Shown here piece by piece: positions 47,962-57,150 of a stretch of DNA of 64,000 nucleotides; position 1 is the first letter of the stretch, and each line of letters begins with the position of its first letter. The DNA lies in NCBI RefSeq assembly GCF_900187185.1, contig NZ_LT906465.1:1054001-1118000 (forward strand), written 5' to 3'. Made by a program: the position numbers and the translations under genes. The notes beneath the pieces are model-generated. The model had not been told where the DNA came from. It did not search any database and worked only from the letters and a program-made list of their open reading frames with translations. This stretch comes from Chryseobacterium taklimakanense (GTDB lineage Bacteria > Bacteroidota > Bacteroidia > Flavobacteriales > Weeksellaceae).

Positions 47962-48985
47962 TCGTCTGATCTTTTGAGTTGGTTTCAATATTATCAATAC
48001 GTTTTACGATCTCGCTGAAATTGCGGAAATGCACATAATTCCTGCGGAAATCGCCGGCACTGATCGCCGGTGAGCCGTAAAGAATTTCACCGTCTTTTAC
48101 GGAGCTGTTCACCCCGCTCTGCGCCTGGATTTTCACCTGATTTCCGATTTTTATGTGGCCTACAATACCCACCTGACCGCCAATCTGGTTCCAGTCGCCG
48201 ATGGTTGCAGAGCCTGCAATACCCGCCTGTGCGGCGATGACGTTATGCTGCCCGATCATCACGTTGTGCGCAATCTGGATCAGGTTATCGATTTTGGTTC
48301 CTTTTCCGATGACGGTAGAGCCGATGGTACCGCGGTCTATGGTACAGTTTGCGCCAATTTCCACATCATCTTCGATGACCACATTTCCCAACTGCGGAAT
48401 TTTGCTGTAGCCGTCCTGGGAAGGCTGGAATCCAAAGCCGTCCGAACCGACCACCGTGTTGGAATGAACGATACAGTTGTCGCCAATGACGCAGTAATCA
48501 TAAATGCGTACACCGCTGAAAATCTTGCAGTTTTTGCCGATTTTCACATTTTTACCGATGAAAACCTGAGGGTAAATCTGTGAGCCGGCTCCTATCTTTA
48601 CTTTTTCTGAAATATAAGTGAAGGCACCGACGTAAATCTCTTCGCCCAGTGCGGCAGTTTCATGAATGTGGGTGTTGCTTTCAATTCCGGATTTCCGGCC
48701 CTGCATTTCCGCATAAAGATTCATTAAAACCTGAAAAGACAGGTAAGCATCATCTACCGCAATAATCGTAGGATTATAGGAATCTTTGGTTAAAAGTTTT
48801 TCTGAAACGATAAGGACCGAGCATTCTGAAGTATTGAGATATTCCGCAAACTTATCCTGCGCAATGAAGGACATATGCCCTTTTTCACCTCTTTCGATTG
48901 GTGAAACGCCTGTAATCACTGCATTTTCGTCGCCAATGATTTTTCCGTTGATGAAGCCTGCAATCTGCGATGCTGTAAATTCCAT
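47954..48985 (-). CDS. lpxD: UDP-3-O-(3-hydroxyacyl)glucosamine N-acyltransferase
   Basis: 343 residues from the ATG at 48985 (a TTG three codons earlier would lie inside the -7 box). The N-terminal uridine-binding domain ([41 protein letters not shown]) is followed by ten or so hexapeptide turns and [18 protein letters not shown] with the catalytic histidine. The C-terminal helix carries the [19 protein letters not shown] segment. It starts the lpxD-lpxC/fabZ-lpxA lipid A operon. Confidence 0.96.
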   Translation of the reverse strand: MEFTASQIAGFINGKIIGDENAVITGVSPIERGEKGHMSFIAQDKFAEYLNTSECSVLIVSEKLLTKDSYNPTIIAVDDAYLSFQVLMNLYAEMQGRKSGIESNTHIHETAALGEEIYVGAFTYISEKVKIGAGSQIYPQVFIGKNVKIGKNCKIFSGVRIYDYCVIGDNCIVHSNTVVGSDGFGFQPSQDGYSKIPQLGNVVIEDDVEIGANCTIDRGTIGSTVIGKGTKIDNLIQIAHNVMIGQHNVIAAQAGIAGSATIGDWNQIGGQVGIVGHIKIGNQVKIQAQSGVNSSVKDGEILYGSPAISAGDFRRNYVHFRNFSEIVKRIDNIETNSKDQTNE

Positions 48986-48991
48986 ATCGTG

Positions 48992-48999
48992 CAAAGATA
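48992..48999 (-). promoter_or_regulatory. -7 box placed six bases before the lpxD start codon
   Basis: The minus strand reads TATCTTTG, a perfect TAnnTTTG, followed by CACGAT and the ATG. A transcript from it would be nearly leaderless, as with dusB. Confidence 0.45.
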
Positions 49000-49060
49000 C
49001 GAAATTATGAAATATTGGGATGTTTTTTTACCTTTCAGCAAGTATTATTCACTGGATCGC

Positions 49061-49732
49061 TTAATGAAAAACCATCGGCCCACTTTTCCTAAACCTGATC
49101 GCATCAGAATCCAGAACATTCTTCCTAAATTCTGCCTGTTTTTCGGGAGTATTTTCTAACATGCAAACTTCCACATAATTTTCAAGCTCCATTAAGCCCC
49201 AGCACGGAACATTCTTCATTTTGTCCCGATTTTGAGGGTTCTGAGCAAACTCATTCAGAAAATTCATAATGTCATTCAGCTCTTTGTATGAGTAAGTTTT
49301 ATTCTGAAACAAAACATTCCTGGCACCAATAATCTTTATGACTTCTGATTTCCCTTTTTGCAGGTTTCCCCTGATATTGATGACCAGATTTCCTTTATCA
49401 TTAATGAAAGCACCACTGTAATAGTTCGGAATATTTTTCCCATAACGTTTCAGAAGTTTTTCCAGTTTCTGATTGGCGTCCCACTGGAATGATGCGTCAG
49501 CTTCTGCAAAGGGTTTTTCAGCTGTAAAGGCTTTTTTGAGGGTGTCTTTTTCCGGAATCCGGGCTTTTAGGCCTTCACCATTTTTGAATGATGAGTCTTT
49601 TGGCTTTATTTCCGCCGGGATCACAGAATTTTCCACCTTATTTTCTGAAATGGTTTGCTTTTGCGCTGTTTCCGTTTTCCCAGGCTGACACGCAAGAACC
49701 GTCAATGCTGTAAGAACCGAAAGGATTTTCAT
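49061..49732 (-). CDS. lipoprotein of unknown function
   Basis: 223 residues from the ATG at 49732, which gives a clean lipoprotein signal (MKILSVLTALTVLAC). A long charged linker (about 16-80) leads to a globular part (WDANQKLEKLLKRYGKNIPNYYSGAFINDKGNLVINIRGN...). That pattern looks like a small alpha/beta domain without visible catalytic residues. I do not recognise the family. It lies between the HD phosphohydrolase gene and lpxD on the same strand, without obvious functional link. Confidence 0.75.
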   Translation of the reverse strand: MKILSVLTALTVLACQPGKTETAQKQTISENKVENSVIPAEIKPKDSSFKNGEGLKARIPEKDTLKKAFTAEKPFAEADASFQWDANQKLEKLLKRYGKNIPNYYSGAFINDKGNLVINIRGNLQKGKSEVIKIIGARNVLFQNKTYSYKELNDIMNFLNEFAQNPQNRDKMKNVPCWGLMELENYVEVCMLENTPEKQAEFRKNVLDSDAIRFRKSGPMVFH

Positions 49733-49795
49733 TTTTTTTAGCTTAAACATTTCAATTTCAGTGCCATCCAGTTATTTTCTGAAAAATGAAGCCTG

Positions 49796-51010
49796 TTAAC
49801 TGATTTCCCTTGGAAAATAAAGAATGTATTTTGTGTTCAGCTCCGTGATGGAAGATGACAGAATCTGGCTTTCAAACTCATCCAGTTTTATTGTTTCACC
49901 GTTTTTTCGAAGAAGGTAAACCGGCTGTTTTGCTTTGTTATAAGGCAGTAAACTTCTGGAAATCTGTTCCACTACTTTATCCCCATGGGTGGTACTGAAA
50001 AATGAATTGGTCTTTGAAATTTTTTCCCGGATGAATTCTTCATCAAACGGCTGGGACGAAATGATGGTTTTGGGCAAGCGTCTCTTAATCACCGATTTAC
50101 AGAAGTAGGACAGGATCAGATCATCATCGTTCTGCCAGAATTTCATTGCCTGAATGACATCATTATCATCCAGTTCGGTGAATCTCCGTATGTCTTCTTC
50201 CGATCCTTCTGAAAATGTATTTTTATTCAGGAAATACGTCAGGTTTTCAGAAGCCGGCAGATTTTTCCCGGACAAAGTCAACTGTTTTGCCCGCTCCAGG
50301 ATTTTCACAAGGATATGTTCAGAAAGTGCGGCCGTTTTGTGGTAATACACCTGCCAGTACATAAACATCCGTGCCGTGAGGTAATTTTCAACCGAGTAAA
50401 TTCCCTTCGCATCGATCACCAGTTCGTCGCCTGAAACATTCATCATCGATATGATGCGTTCGGTGTTCACATTCCCTTCGGACACTCCGGTGAAAAAACT
50501 GTCGCGCTTGAGGTAATCCAACCGGTCCACATCGAGCTGCGAAGAAATCAGCTGGTTGAAAAATCTGCGGTGGTACCTGCCTTTAAACATCTCAACCGCC
50601 ATTGACAGTTCGCCACCAAATTCGCGGTTGAGATTATCCATCAGCAACAGCGACAGTTTCTCGTGATGCCAGTCTTCCATCAGCATATTTTCCAAAGCAT
50701 GGGAAAAAGGCCCGTGACCGATGTCGTGCATCAGAATCGCCAGCATTGCCGCTTTTTCTTCTTCTTTCGATATCGTAACTCCTTTAAGCTTTAAAGTTTC
50801 CAAAGCGGTGAACATCAGGTGCATGGCTCCCAATGCGTGGTGAAACCTGGTATGCACCGCTCCCGGAAAAATGAGGTTGAGCAATCCGGTCTGTCCGATT
50901 CTTCTCAGCCGCTGAAAATAAGGATGTTCGATGACATCAAAGAGGATTTCGTAAGGTATTTTTATGAATCCGTGTACGGGATCGTTGATGATTTTCAGTT
51001 TGTTCTGCAT
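49796..51010 (-). CDS. HD-domain phosphohydrolase (dGTPase-like)
   Basis: 404 residues. The opening INDPVHGFIKIPYEILFDVIEHPYFQRLRRIGQTGLLNLIFPGAVHTRFHHALGAMHLM is typical of the SAMHD1-like HD family. The metal set is HTRFHH, then MHDIGHGPFSHALE, and a later LDVDRLDYLKRDSFF. Such enzymes hydrolyse nucleotides, often dNTPs; the actual substrate is not known. It is usual upstream of lpxD in Flavobacteriia. Confidence 0.92.
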   Translation of the reverse strand: MQNKLKIINDPVHGFIKIPYEILFDVIEHPYFQRLRRIGQTGLLNLIFPGAVHTRFHHALGAMHLMFTALETLKLKGVTISKEEEKAAMLAILMHDIGHGPFSHALENMLMEDWHHEKLSLLLMDNLNREFGGELSMAVEMFKGRYHRRFFNQLISSQLDVDRLDYLKRDSFFTGVSEGNVNTERIISMMNVSGDELVIDAKGIYSVENYLTARMFMYWQVYYHKTAALSEHILVKILERAKQLTLSGKNLPASENLTYFLNKNTFSEGSEEDIRRFTELDDNDVIQAMKFWQNDDDLILSYFCKSVIKRRLPKTIISSQPFDEEFIREKISKTNSFFSTTHGDKVVEQISRSLLPYNKAKQPVYLLRKNGETIKLDEFESQILSSSITELNTKYILYFPREIS

Positions 51011-51299
51011 CTGGGCATCAAAGGTTTTAATGTGTGAGTTTCTTTCTTCGCGGTCATCAAATCAGCCAAAAGACACGCTGACCCTTCCGAAACCTTCCGA
51101 ATCACGTTGGGTCAGTTTTTGACCCCCACGTGTTTTGTCAGTTCTGCAGCCGGGATGGAAAACGGCAACCAGAGCCTGCACCATCAAGATAAATCTCAGC
51201 CAAATATACTATAATTCATTAAAATCCGTGAACCGGCGTTTAACTTATTTTTAACTATTCAGGGTTATTTTTTACGTTAAACTTAACAGCTTTTGGTCG
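51011..51299. other. intergenic gap with one hairpin
   Basis: The gap separates the divergent HD phosphohydrolase and porX genes. The one structure I can support is CTGACCC (51078-51084) facing GGGTCAG (51109-51115), followed by five T on the plus strand. No gene reads into it from the left, so it is not an ordinary terminator. The rest is AT-rich. Confidence 0.4.
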
Positions 51300-51307
51300 T
51301 ATTTTTG
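51300..51307 (+). promoter_or_regulatory. putative -7 box of porX
   Basis: TATTTTTG fits TAnnTTTG, 33 bases before the porX ATG. A Shine-Dalgarno-like AAAGGAAAT lies directly before the start. Confidence 0.45.
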
Positions 51308-51340
51308 GACTTTACGCCACGTATAAAAAAGAAAGGAAAT

Positions 51341-52885
51341 ATGTCAGGAAAAATATTATGGATTGATGATGAGGTGGACCTGCTGAAACCACACATTGTT
51401 TTTCTTGAAAAGAAAGGTTATGCCGTAACGCCCGTAAACAACGTGAATGAAGCGCTGGACCTGATCGAAAATGAAAATTTTGAACTCACGCTTCTGGATG
51501 AAAATATGCCGGGAATTTCCGGAATTGAAGCCATCCCAATGATCAAAGGCAAAAACAGCGCCCTGAAGATCGTAATGGTGACCAAAAATGAAGAGGAGCA
51601 TATTATGGAACAGGCGATCGGCTCGCAGATTTCGGATTATATCCTGAAGCCGGTGAATCCGAACCAGGTTTTGCTCTCCTTAAAGAAAAATCTTCAGGAG
51701 GACACTTTGGTGGAACAAAAAACCATTCTGGAATACCAGCAGGAATTCCGCAATCTGAGCATGGAACTTTCCTACCTGCGGACTTACCAGGACTGGGCAG
51801 AATACTACCTGAAAATCCTGAACTGGGAAATCAAGTTTGACCGTGTTTTTGACAATGAGTTTGCCGATTTACTGCAGTCGCAGAAAGAAGAAGCGAACAT
51901 CCAGTTTGCCAAATTTGTAGAAAACCATTACGAGGACTGGCTCAACAGCAACGAAAAGCCGATGATGACCCACACTTTATTTAAAGATAAGGTAAAGGCA
52001 GAAGTGGAGCAGGACAAAGTCCTGCTGCTGGTGATCGACAACCTGCGGTATGACCAGTGGAAAGTGATTGAGCCGCTGTTCACCAGGTTTTACAACAAAA
52101 CTTCGGAAGATTATTATTACAGCATCCTGCCGACGGCAACACAGTATGCGAGAAACTCCTTTTTTGCAGGTCTGATGCCGTCGGAAATTGAAAAGCGCTT
52201 TCCCGACAAGTGGTTCAATGATAACGAGGAAGGCAATAAAAACGAATTTGAAAGGGATTTTCTGGAAGACCAGATGAAACGCCTTGGGCTTTCATCCAAA
52301 ACCATGAAGTATCTGAAAATCCTGAATGCCGATTTTGAGAGAAAAATTCTGGATGATTTCAACCAGCATAAAAACAATGATCTGCTGGTGATTGTGTACA
52401 ATTTCATCGATATTCTTTCGCACGCCAAAACCGACAACTCCATTGTGGACCAGCTGATCAGGGATGATAAAACGTTCCGATCGCTCACCTACAACTGGTT
52501 TGAGAATTCATCTTTAATTAAAATCATTAAAACGGCGGCTGAAAACGGCTTCAAACTGGTGATCACTACCGACCACGGCATGATCTATGTGAAGAAACCA
52601 AGCAAAGTGGTTGGCGACCGGGAAACCTCAACCAACATCCGCTACAAAACAGGACGGAGTCTGACTTATGAAGACTCTGATGTGTGGGCGGTTTCCAATC
52701 CTGAGAAAATGTTTTTGCCGAAAGGGAATTTAAGCTCCAAATATATCTTCGCCAAGAACAACATCTTCCTGGCCTATCCGAAGAACTACAACCACTTCGT
52801 GAATTACTATAAGGACACGTACCAACACGGCGGGATATCGCTGGAAGAATGCATTATCCCGATCAGCATCTTAGAACCCAAATAG
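51341..52885 (+). CDS. porX: type IX secretion response regulator PorX
   Basis: 514 residues from the ATG at 51341; the frame is open 16 codons further up, but that part overlaps the -7 box. Residues 1-120 are a receiver domain (ILWIDDEVD, phospho-acceptor D53 in LLDENMPG, MVTKNEE, DYILKPVNP). The rest is an alkaline-phosphatase-like PglZ domain (LLLVIDNLRYDQWKVIEPL, FIDILSHAKTD, LVITTDHGMIYVKKP). In Porphyromonas, PorX with PorY controls type IX secretion genes, and it also acts as a phosphodiesterase. It agrees with the presence of a T9SS cargo at 33490. Confidence 0.96.
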   Translation: MSGKILWIDDEVDLLKPHIVFLEKKGYAVTPVNNVNEALDLIENENFELTLLDENMPGISGIEAIPMIKGKNSALKIVMVTKNEEEHIMEQAIGSQISDYILKPVNPNQVLLSLKKNLQEDTLVEQKTILEYQQEFRNLSMELSYLRTYQDWAEYYLKILNWEIKFDRVFDNEFADLLQSQKEEANIQFAKFVENHYEDWLNSNEKPMMTHTLFKDKVKAEVEQDKVLLLVIDNLRYDQWKVIEPLFTRFYNKTSEDYYYSILPTATQYARNSFFAGLMPSEIEKRFPDKWFNDNEEGNKNEFERDFLEDQMKRLGLSSKTMKYLKILNADFERKILDDFNQHKNNDLLVIVYNFIDILSHAKTDNSIVDQLIRDDKTFRSLTYNWFENSSLIKIIKTAAENGFKLVITTDHGMIYVKKPSKVVGDRETSTNIRYKTGRSLTYEDSDVWAVSNPEKMFLPKGNLSSKYIFAKNNIFLAYPKNYNHFVNYYKDTYQHGGISLEECIIPISILEPK

Positions 52886-52920
52886 TTTTTTTTCATAGTT
52901 TATTTGATTTTGGGTTTCAG

Positions 52921-52949
52921 GCGGAGGAAGTCACTGTGATTTCTTCCGC
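52921..52949 (+). terminator. porX terminator
   Basis: GCGGAGGAA pairs with TTCTTCCGC (one G-T) and runs into TTTTGTTTTGT, 36 bases after the stop of porX. Confidence 0.75.
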
Positions 52950-53003
52950 TTTTGTTTTGTCTAAATCTCATCCCGAATGCGCGGGACCGGGGAACTTTCT
53001 GTT

Positions 53004-53011
53004 TATCTTTG
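53004..53011 (+). promoter_or_regulatory. putative -7 box of the exonuclease III gene
   Basis: TATCTTTG matches TAnnTTTG, 22 bases before the ATG at 53034. Confidence 0.45.
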
Positions 53012-53033
53012 TGGCCATCTGTCTTTAAAAATT

Positions 53034-53792
53034 ATGAAAATCATCAGCTACAACGTCAACGGCATCCGTGCAGCGTTTACCAAAGATTTTACCGGCTGGC
53101 TGAAAACCGCAGACCCCGACATCATCTGCATCCAGGAAAGCAAAGCCGGGAACGACCAGATCGATATTGAAGCTCTGGAAAAAATCGGTTATCACAGTTA
53201 CTGGCATTCCGCCATCCGAAAAGGTTATTCAGGCGTTGGGATTGCTTCCAAAATAAAGCCAAATCATGTCGTTTACGGCTGCGGCATTGAGCATTACGAT
53301 TCCGAGGGCCGGATTATGCGGGCAGATTTTGATGATTTTTCGGTGATTTCGGTCTATGTGCCGTCCGCATCCAATATTGAGCGTTTAGACTTTAAAATGC
53401 AGTTCTGCTACGATTTTCTGGATTATATTAAAGCATTAAAGCAAACGATTCCGAATCTGGTGATATCGGGTGACTTCAATATCTGCCACAAACCGATTGA
53501 CATCCATAATCCGGTGGGACTAAAAAATGTTTCCGGGTTTCTGCCCATGGAAAGAGCATGGATGACCAAATTTATTGAGGAATGTGAGCTGATTGACAGC
53601 TTCCGTTTCTTCAATGAACAGCCTGATCATTATACCTGGTGGAGCTACCGGCAAAATTCGCGCGAACGCAACAAAGGCTGGCGTTTAGATTACCATTTTG
53701 TTTCCCGTTCGATGAAAGAGCGCCTGCAGCGCGCTGTGATCCTGAAAGAGGTTTTTCATTCGGATCACTGTCCGGTAATGGTGGAACTATAG
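53034..53792 (+). CDS. xth: exodeoxyribonuclease III (AP endonuclease)
   Basis: 252 residues from the ATG at 53034; the frame is open 19 codons upstream, but MKIISYNVNGIRAAF is the family start and a -7 box lies in the extension. It repairs abasic sites. The metal and catalytic residues are visible: N7 and the later ICIQESKAG glutamate, the tyrosine/GDFNICHK aspartate-asparagine motif, the YTWWSYR segment and the final HSDHCPV histidine. The length is normal. Confidence 0.96.
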   Translation: MKIISYNVNGIRAAFTKDFTGWLKTADPDIICIQESKAGNDQIDIEALEKIGYHSYWHSAIRKGYSGVGIASKIKPNHVVYGCGIEHYDSEGRIMRADFDDFSVISVYVPSASNIERLDFKMQFCYDFLDYIKALKQTIPNLVISGDFNICHKPIDIHNPVGLKNVSGFLPMERAWMTKFIEECELIDSFRFFNEQPDHYTWWSYRQNSRERNKGWRLDYHFVSRSMKERLQRAVILKEVFHSDHCPVMVEL

Positions 53793-53877
53793 AAGTTGGC
53801 GCAAACCGCAACCATTTTGGCGCAGGGATGCGAAATGCAGTGGCATCAAGCGGTATGAAGGTAAAAGGTCCCGGAAA

Positions 53878-53903
53878 TAAAAAAAGCCAACGTTAAAGTT
53901 GGC
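53878..53903 (-). terminator. rlpA terminator
   Basis: On the minus strand GCCAAC and GTTGGC pair around a six-base loop and run into a T tract (53878-53885), 30 bases after the rlpA stop. Confidence 0.75.
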
Positions 53904-53932
53904 CTGTACTGTAATAAAAAACGTAAAATGTT

Positions 53933-54310
53933 TTAATCGATAACCTGGTATTCCACCGGCATGGTTCCGGACTTAAGGTTTCCAATTTCATCGTAAGCTG
54001 CCTTGGAAAGGTCTAAAGCTCTGGATGAATGGAAAGGCCCCCTGTCGTTGACCGTTACCACTACGCTTTCACCATTTCTCAGGTTTGTCACTTTTACTCT
54101 CGTCCCGAATCTCAGGGTTCTGTGGGCCGCCGTGAATTTTGAATTGTGAAACACTTCACCGCTTGCCGTTCTTTTACCGTTGAATTTGTCGTGATAATAC
54201 GACGCATAACTTGTTTTCACCTCATCGTTATCATTGGCACTGATTTTGAAAGAATACAGACCAAGCGTTGAAATCATCATTATGATTACGAGAAAGACTC
54301 TTTTCATCAT
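53933..54310 (-). CDS. rlpA: RlpA-like double-psi barrel protein
   Basis: 125 residues. A signal peptide (MMKRVFLVIIMMISTLGLYSFKISA) precedes a double-psi beta-barrel: SYYHDKFNGKRTASGEVFHNSKFTAAHRTLRFGTRVKVTNLRNGESVVVTVNDRGPF and ALDLSKAAYDEIG. The catalytic-like His and Asp of RlpA transglycosylases (TAAHRTL, VNDRGPF) are present. It likely cuts peptidoglycan at the septum. The SPOR domain of larger RlpA proteins is lacking. Confidence 0.9.
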   Translation of the reverse strand: MMKRVFLVIIMMISTLGLYSFKISANDNDEVKTSYASYYHDKFNGKRTASGEVFHNSKFTAAHRTLRFGTRVKVTNLRNGESVVVTVNDRGPFHSSRALDLSKAAYDEIGNLKSGTMPVEYQVID

Positions 54311-54339
54311 TTTGAATATTTTTATTTGTTTTGACGGGG

Positions 54340-54368
54340 CAAAGGTATCGCCGGTCCCATATGAACAA
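54340..54368 (-). promoter_or_regulatory. rlpA promoter
   Basis: TTG, 18 bases, then TACCTTTG on the minus strand: a near-ideal Bacteroidota promoter 29 bases before the rlpA ATG. The remaining 54369-54581 is AT-rich, with several GTTAA/TTAAC motifs but nothing I can name. Confidence 0.7.
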
Positions 54369-54581
54369 AATTTAATTTGTTAAAACCCGTTAACTTATTC
54401 TTAAAATTTTGTTAAATACCCGTGTAAGCCGCTTGAATACGGGATTTGGCAGGATTCGTTAAAAAGTGTTAAAATTCATATTCAGATGTTAACGAAAATA
54501 ACTATTTAACCCATAAAACTTTAAAATTTTAAACATAACCAGCTGATAATCAGTAATTATTGAAAATGTAAATTCATATAA

Positions 54582-54611
54582 AAAGCCTTTCAGTATTTCA
54601 TTAAAGGCTTT
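54582..54611 (-). terminator. rimO terminator
   Basis: AAAGCCTTT and AAAGGCTTT form a nine-base stem on the minus strand with five T beyond it, 20 bases after the rimO stop. Confidence 0.7.
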
Positions 54612-54631
54612 AAATTTTTAATCTGCTTCTT

Positions 54632-55933
54632 TTATACCAGTTCGCCATACAGATCAAATTCTTCTGATGAAGTCATTCTCACCTCTGCAAAATCACCGAT
54701 GGAGATATAGGTATTTTCTGCCGGCACCAGCACGGTGTTGTCCACATCCGGAGAATCAAACTCGGTGCGGCCTACGAAATAATTTGCTTCTTTACGGTCG
54801 AAGATGCATTTGAAAACTTTACCGATCTTCTCCTGATTCTTTTCCCATGATATCTGCGACTGCAGTTCCATGATTTCCTCAACGCGTGCTTCCTTCACTT
54901 CCTGCGGCACATCATCTACAAGCTGATAAGCGGAGGTATTTTCCTCATGAGAATAAGTAAAACAGCCCAGCCTGTCGAAACGCTGTTCCGCCACCCAGGC
55001 TTTCAGTTCCTGGAAACGCTCTTCGGTTTCCCCTGGATAACCCACGATCAGCGTGGTACGGATCGCCATATCCGGCACTTTCTCACGGAATTTTGCCAAA
55101 AGGGCATCCGTTTTTTCATGGGTGGTTCCGCGTTTCATGGATTTCAGCAAATCCGAATTGATGTGCTGCAGCGGAATATCGATATAGTTGCAGACTTTCG
55201 GCTCATTTTTAATCACCTCCAGAACATCTTCAGGGAAACCGGAAGGAAAAGCGTAATGCAGCCGGATCCATTCAATGCCCTCCACTTTTACAAGCCTCAG
55301 AAGCAAATCCGCCAGGGCTCTTTTCTTATAAATATCCAGTCCGTAATAGGTTAAATCCTGTGCGATTAAGATCAGCTCTTTCGTTCCTTTCTTAGCCAGA
55401 TTTTCAGCTTCCATCACCAAATTTTCAATGGGTTTAGAAACGTGTCCGCCGCGCATCAACGGAATCGCACAGAATGAACAGGGGCGGTCGCAGCCTTCGG
55501 AAATCTTCAGGTAGGCAAAATGTTTGGGTGTGGTGGTAAGCCTCTCCCCCACCAGTTCATGTTTATAATCTGCGCCGAGCTGCTTCAGCAACAGCGGCAA
55601 ATCCCGCGTCCCAAAATATTGGTCCACATTGGGGATTTCTCTTTCCAGATCCGGTTTATAACGCTCCGAAAGGCAACCCATGACATAGACTTTTTCAATC
55701 TCGCCGCGTTCTTTGGCTTCCACTGCATCCAAAATGGTGTTCACGCTTTCTTCCTTGGCATTGTCGATAAATCCGCAGGTATTGATGACGACAATGTCGC
55801 CGCGGTCTTCGTGAACCACTTCCTTACCGCCGGCCTGTAGCTGTCCCATCAAGACTTCAGAATCCACTACGTTTTTGGAGCAGCCTAAAGTGATGATGTT
55901 TATTTTTTTTGTTCCTGTTGATTTTGTGCGCAT
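54632..55933 (-). CDS. rimO: ribosomal protein S12 methylthiotransferase
   Basis: 433 residues, a radical-SAM enzyme that adds a methylthio group to an Asp of ribosomal protein S12. The N-terminal UPF0004 domain supplies three cysteines (LGCSKNVVDSE, INTCGFID, VMGCLSERY). The radical-SAM motif is CDRPCSFCAIP. The TRAM domain closes the protein (NTVLVPAENTYISIGDFAEVRM). It has its own promoter and terminator. Confidence 0.97.
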   Translation of the reverse strand: MRTKSTGTKKINIITLGCSKNVVDSEVLMGQLQAGGKEVVHEDRGDIVVINTCGFIDNAKEESVNTILDAVEAKERGEIEKVYVMGCLSERYKPDLEREIPNVDQYFGTRDLPLLLKQLGADYKHELVGERLTTTPKHFAYLKISEGCDRPCSFCAIPLMRGGHVSKPIENLVMEAENLAKKGTKELILIAQDLTYYGLDIYKKRALADLLLRLVKVEGIEWIRLHYAFPSGFPEDVLEVIKNEPKVCNYIDIPLQHINSDLLKSMKRGTTHEKTDALLAKFREKVPDMAIRTTLIVGYPGETEERFQELKAWVAEQRFDRLGCFTYSHEENTSAYQLVDDVPQEVKEARVEEIMELQSQISWEKNQEKIGKVFKCIFDRKEANYFVGRTEFDSPDVDNTVLVPAENTYISIGDFAEVRMTSSEEFDLYGELV

Positions 55934-55988
55934 TATGATGGTTGATGTTGTTTAAGCGTTTGATTTTGTCTGTTAGCGTTTGGGCGTG

Positions 55989-56016
55989 CAAATTTAGGAA
56001 TAAAAAAGAGAACCAA
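55989..56016 (-). promoter_or_regulatory. rimO promoter
   Basis: TTG, 17 bases, then TAAATTTG on the minus strand fits the Bacteroidota consensus, 55 bases before the rimO ATG. Three 9-base imperfect repeats (GGTTCAAAC and variants) follow at 56065-56091. Confidence 0.65.
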
Positions 56017-56139
56017 ATCACTGATTCCCTTTATGGTTATTAAAAGTAAAAAATGGCACCATATGGTTCAAACGGTTCAAGCGTTTCAAGTGGCCCCATT
56101 TAATTTAAACCAAAACTCATTTTTTTATTTTAGCATTGC

Positions 56140-57000
56140 TTATTTAACCAAATTTTTCAAATAATCGCCGTAGCCGCTTTTGCCGTATTTTTTGGCGGAT
56201 TCGAGAAGCTGCTCTTCATTGATGAATCCTTTTTTGTAGGCGATTTCTTCGATACAGGAGATTTTGAAACCCTGTCTTTTTTCCAGAACTTTCACAAATT
56301 CCGAAGCTTCATGCAGCGAATCAAAGGTTCCGGTATCCAGCCAGGCGGTCCCGCGGGACATCACCCCTACTTCCAGCTGCCCCTTTTCCAGATAAATTTT
56401 GTTGATATCCGTGATTTCGAGTTCTCCTCTGGGGGACGGTTTCAGGTTTTTAGCATATTCCACCACAGAATTATCGTAGAAATACAGGCCAGGAACTGCG
56501 TAGTTCGATTTTGGTTCCGCCGGTTTTTCTTCGATGGAAACAGCCTTCAAGTTTTCATCAAATTCCACCACGCCATAACGCTCCGGATCGGTGACCTGAT
56601 AGGCGAAAACGCAGCCGCCGCTCACATTGGTTTTACTTTCCAGAAGCTGTGCCAAGCCGGTTCCGTAGAAGATGTTGTCGCCTAAAACGAGTGCTACCGA
56701 ATCGCCGCAAATGAACTCCTCTCCCAAAATGAACGCCTGCGCCAACCCGTCCGGACTTGGCTGAACTTTGTACTGAATGTTACATCCAATTGATGAACCG
56801 TCGCCCAAAAGTTTTTTAAAGCCTTCCTGATCGTGAGGCGTCGTGATGATTAAAATATCTTTAATGCCCGCCAAAAGCAAGGTCGAAAGCGGATAGTAAA
56901 TCATCGGTTTGTCGTACACCGGCATGAGCTGTTTGCTTACAGCGATTGTTAACGGATAGAGTCTTGTGCCGGAACCGCCGGCTAATATGATACCTTTCAT
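56140..57000 (-). CDS. rmlA: glucose-1-phosphate thymidylyltransferase
   Basis: 286 residues. It makes dTDP-glucose, the first step of the dTDP-sugar pathway. The nucleotide-binding start [32 protein letters not shown], the [14 protein letters not shown] loop with the metal aspartate, [16 protein letters not shown] and [13 protein letters not shown] are all present. The start codon follows a G/T-rich minisatellite that separates it from the four-helix-bundle gene. Confidence 0.97.
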   Translation of the reverse strand: MKGIILAGGSGTRLYPLTIAVSKQLMPVYDKPMIYYPLSTLLLAGIKDILIITTPHDQEGFKKLLGDGSSIGCNIQYKVQPSPDGLAQAFILGEEFICGDSVALVLGDNIFYGTGLAQLLESKTNVSGGCVFAYQVTDPERYGVVEFDENLKAVSIEEKPAEPKSNYAVPGLYFYDNSVVEYAKNLKPSPRGELEITDINKIYLEKGQLEVGVMSRGTAWLDTGTFDSLHEASEFVKVLEKRQGFKISCIEEIAYKKGFINEEQLLESAKKYGKSGYGDYLKNLVK

Positions 57001-57147
57001 TGTTAGTGGTTGAGTGGGTTAGTGGGTTAGTGGTTGAGTGGGTTAGTGGGTTAGTGGTTGAGTGGGTTAGTGGGTTAGTGGTTGAGTGGTTTAGTAGTTT
57101 AGTGGTTGAGTGGATTAGTGGTTGAGTGGTTGAGTGGGTTAGTGGGG
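57001..57147. repeat. minisatellite of GTGGTTGAGTGGGTTAGTG-like units
   Basis: About 145 bases made of TTGAGTGG and TTAGTGGG octamers in a semi-regular order. Reading frames inside it are open on the minus strand only because the repeat lacks stops there; I do not call a gene. It lies between rmlA and the four-helix-bundle gene. Confidence 0.9.
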
Positions 57148-57150
57148 ACT

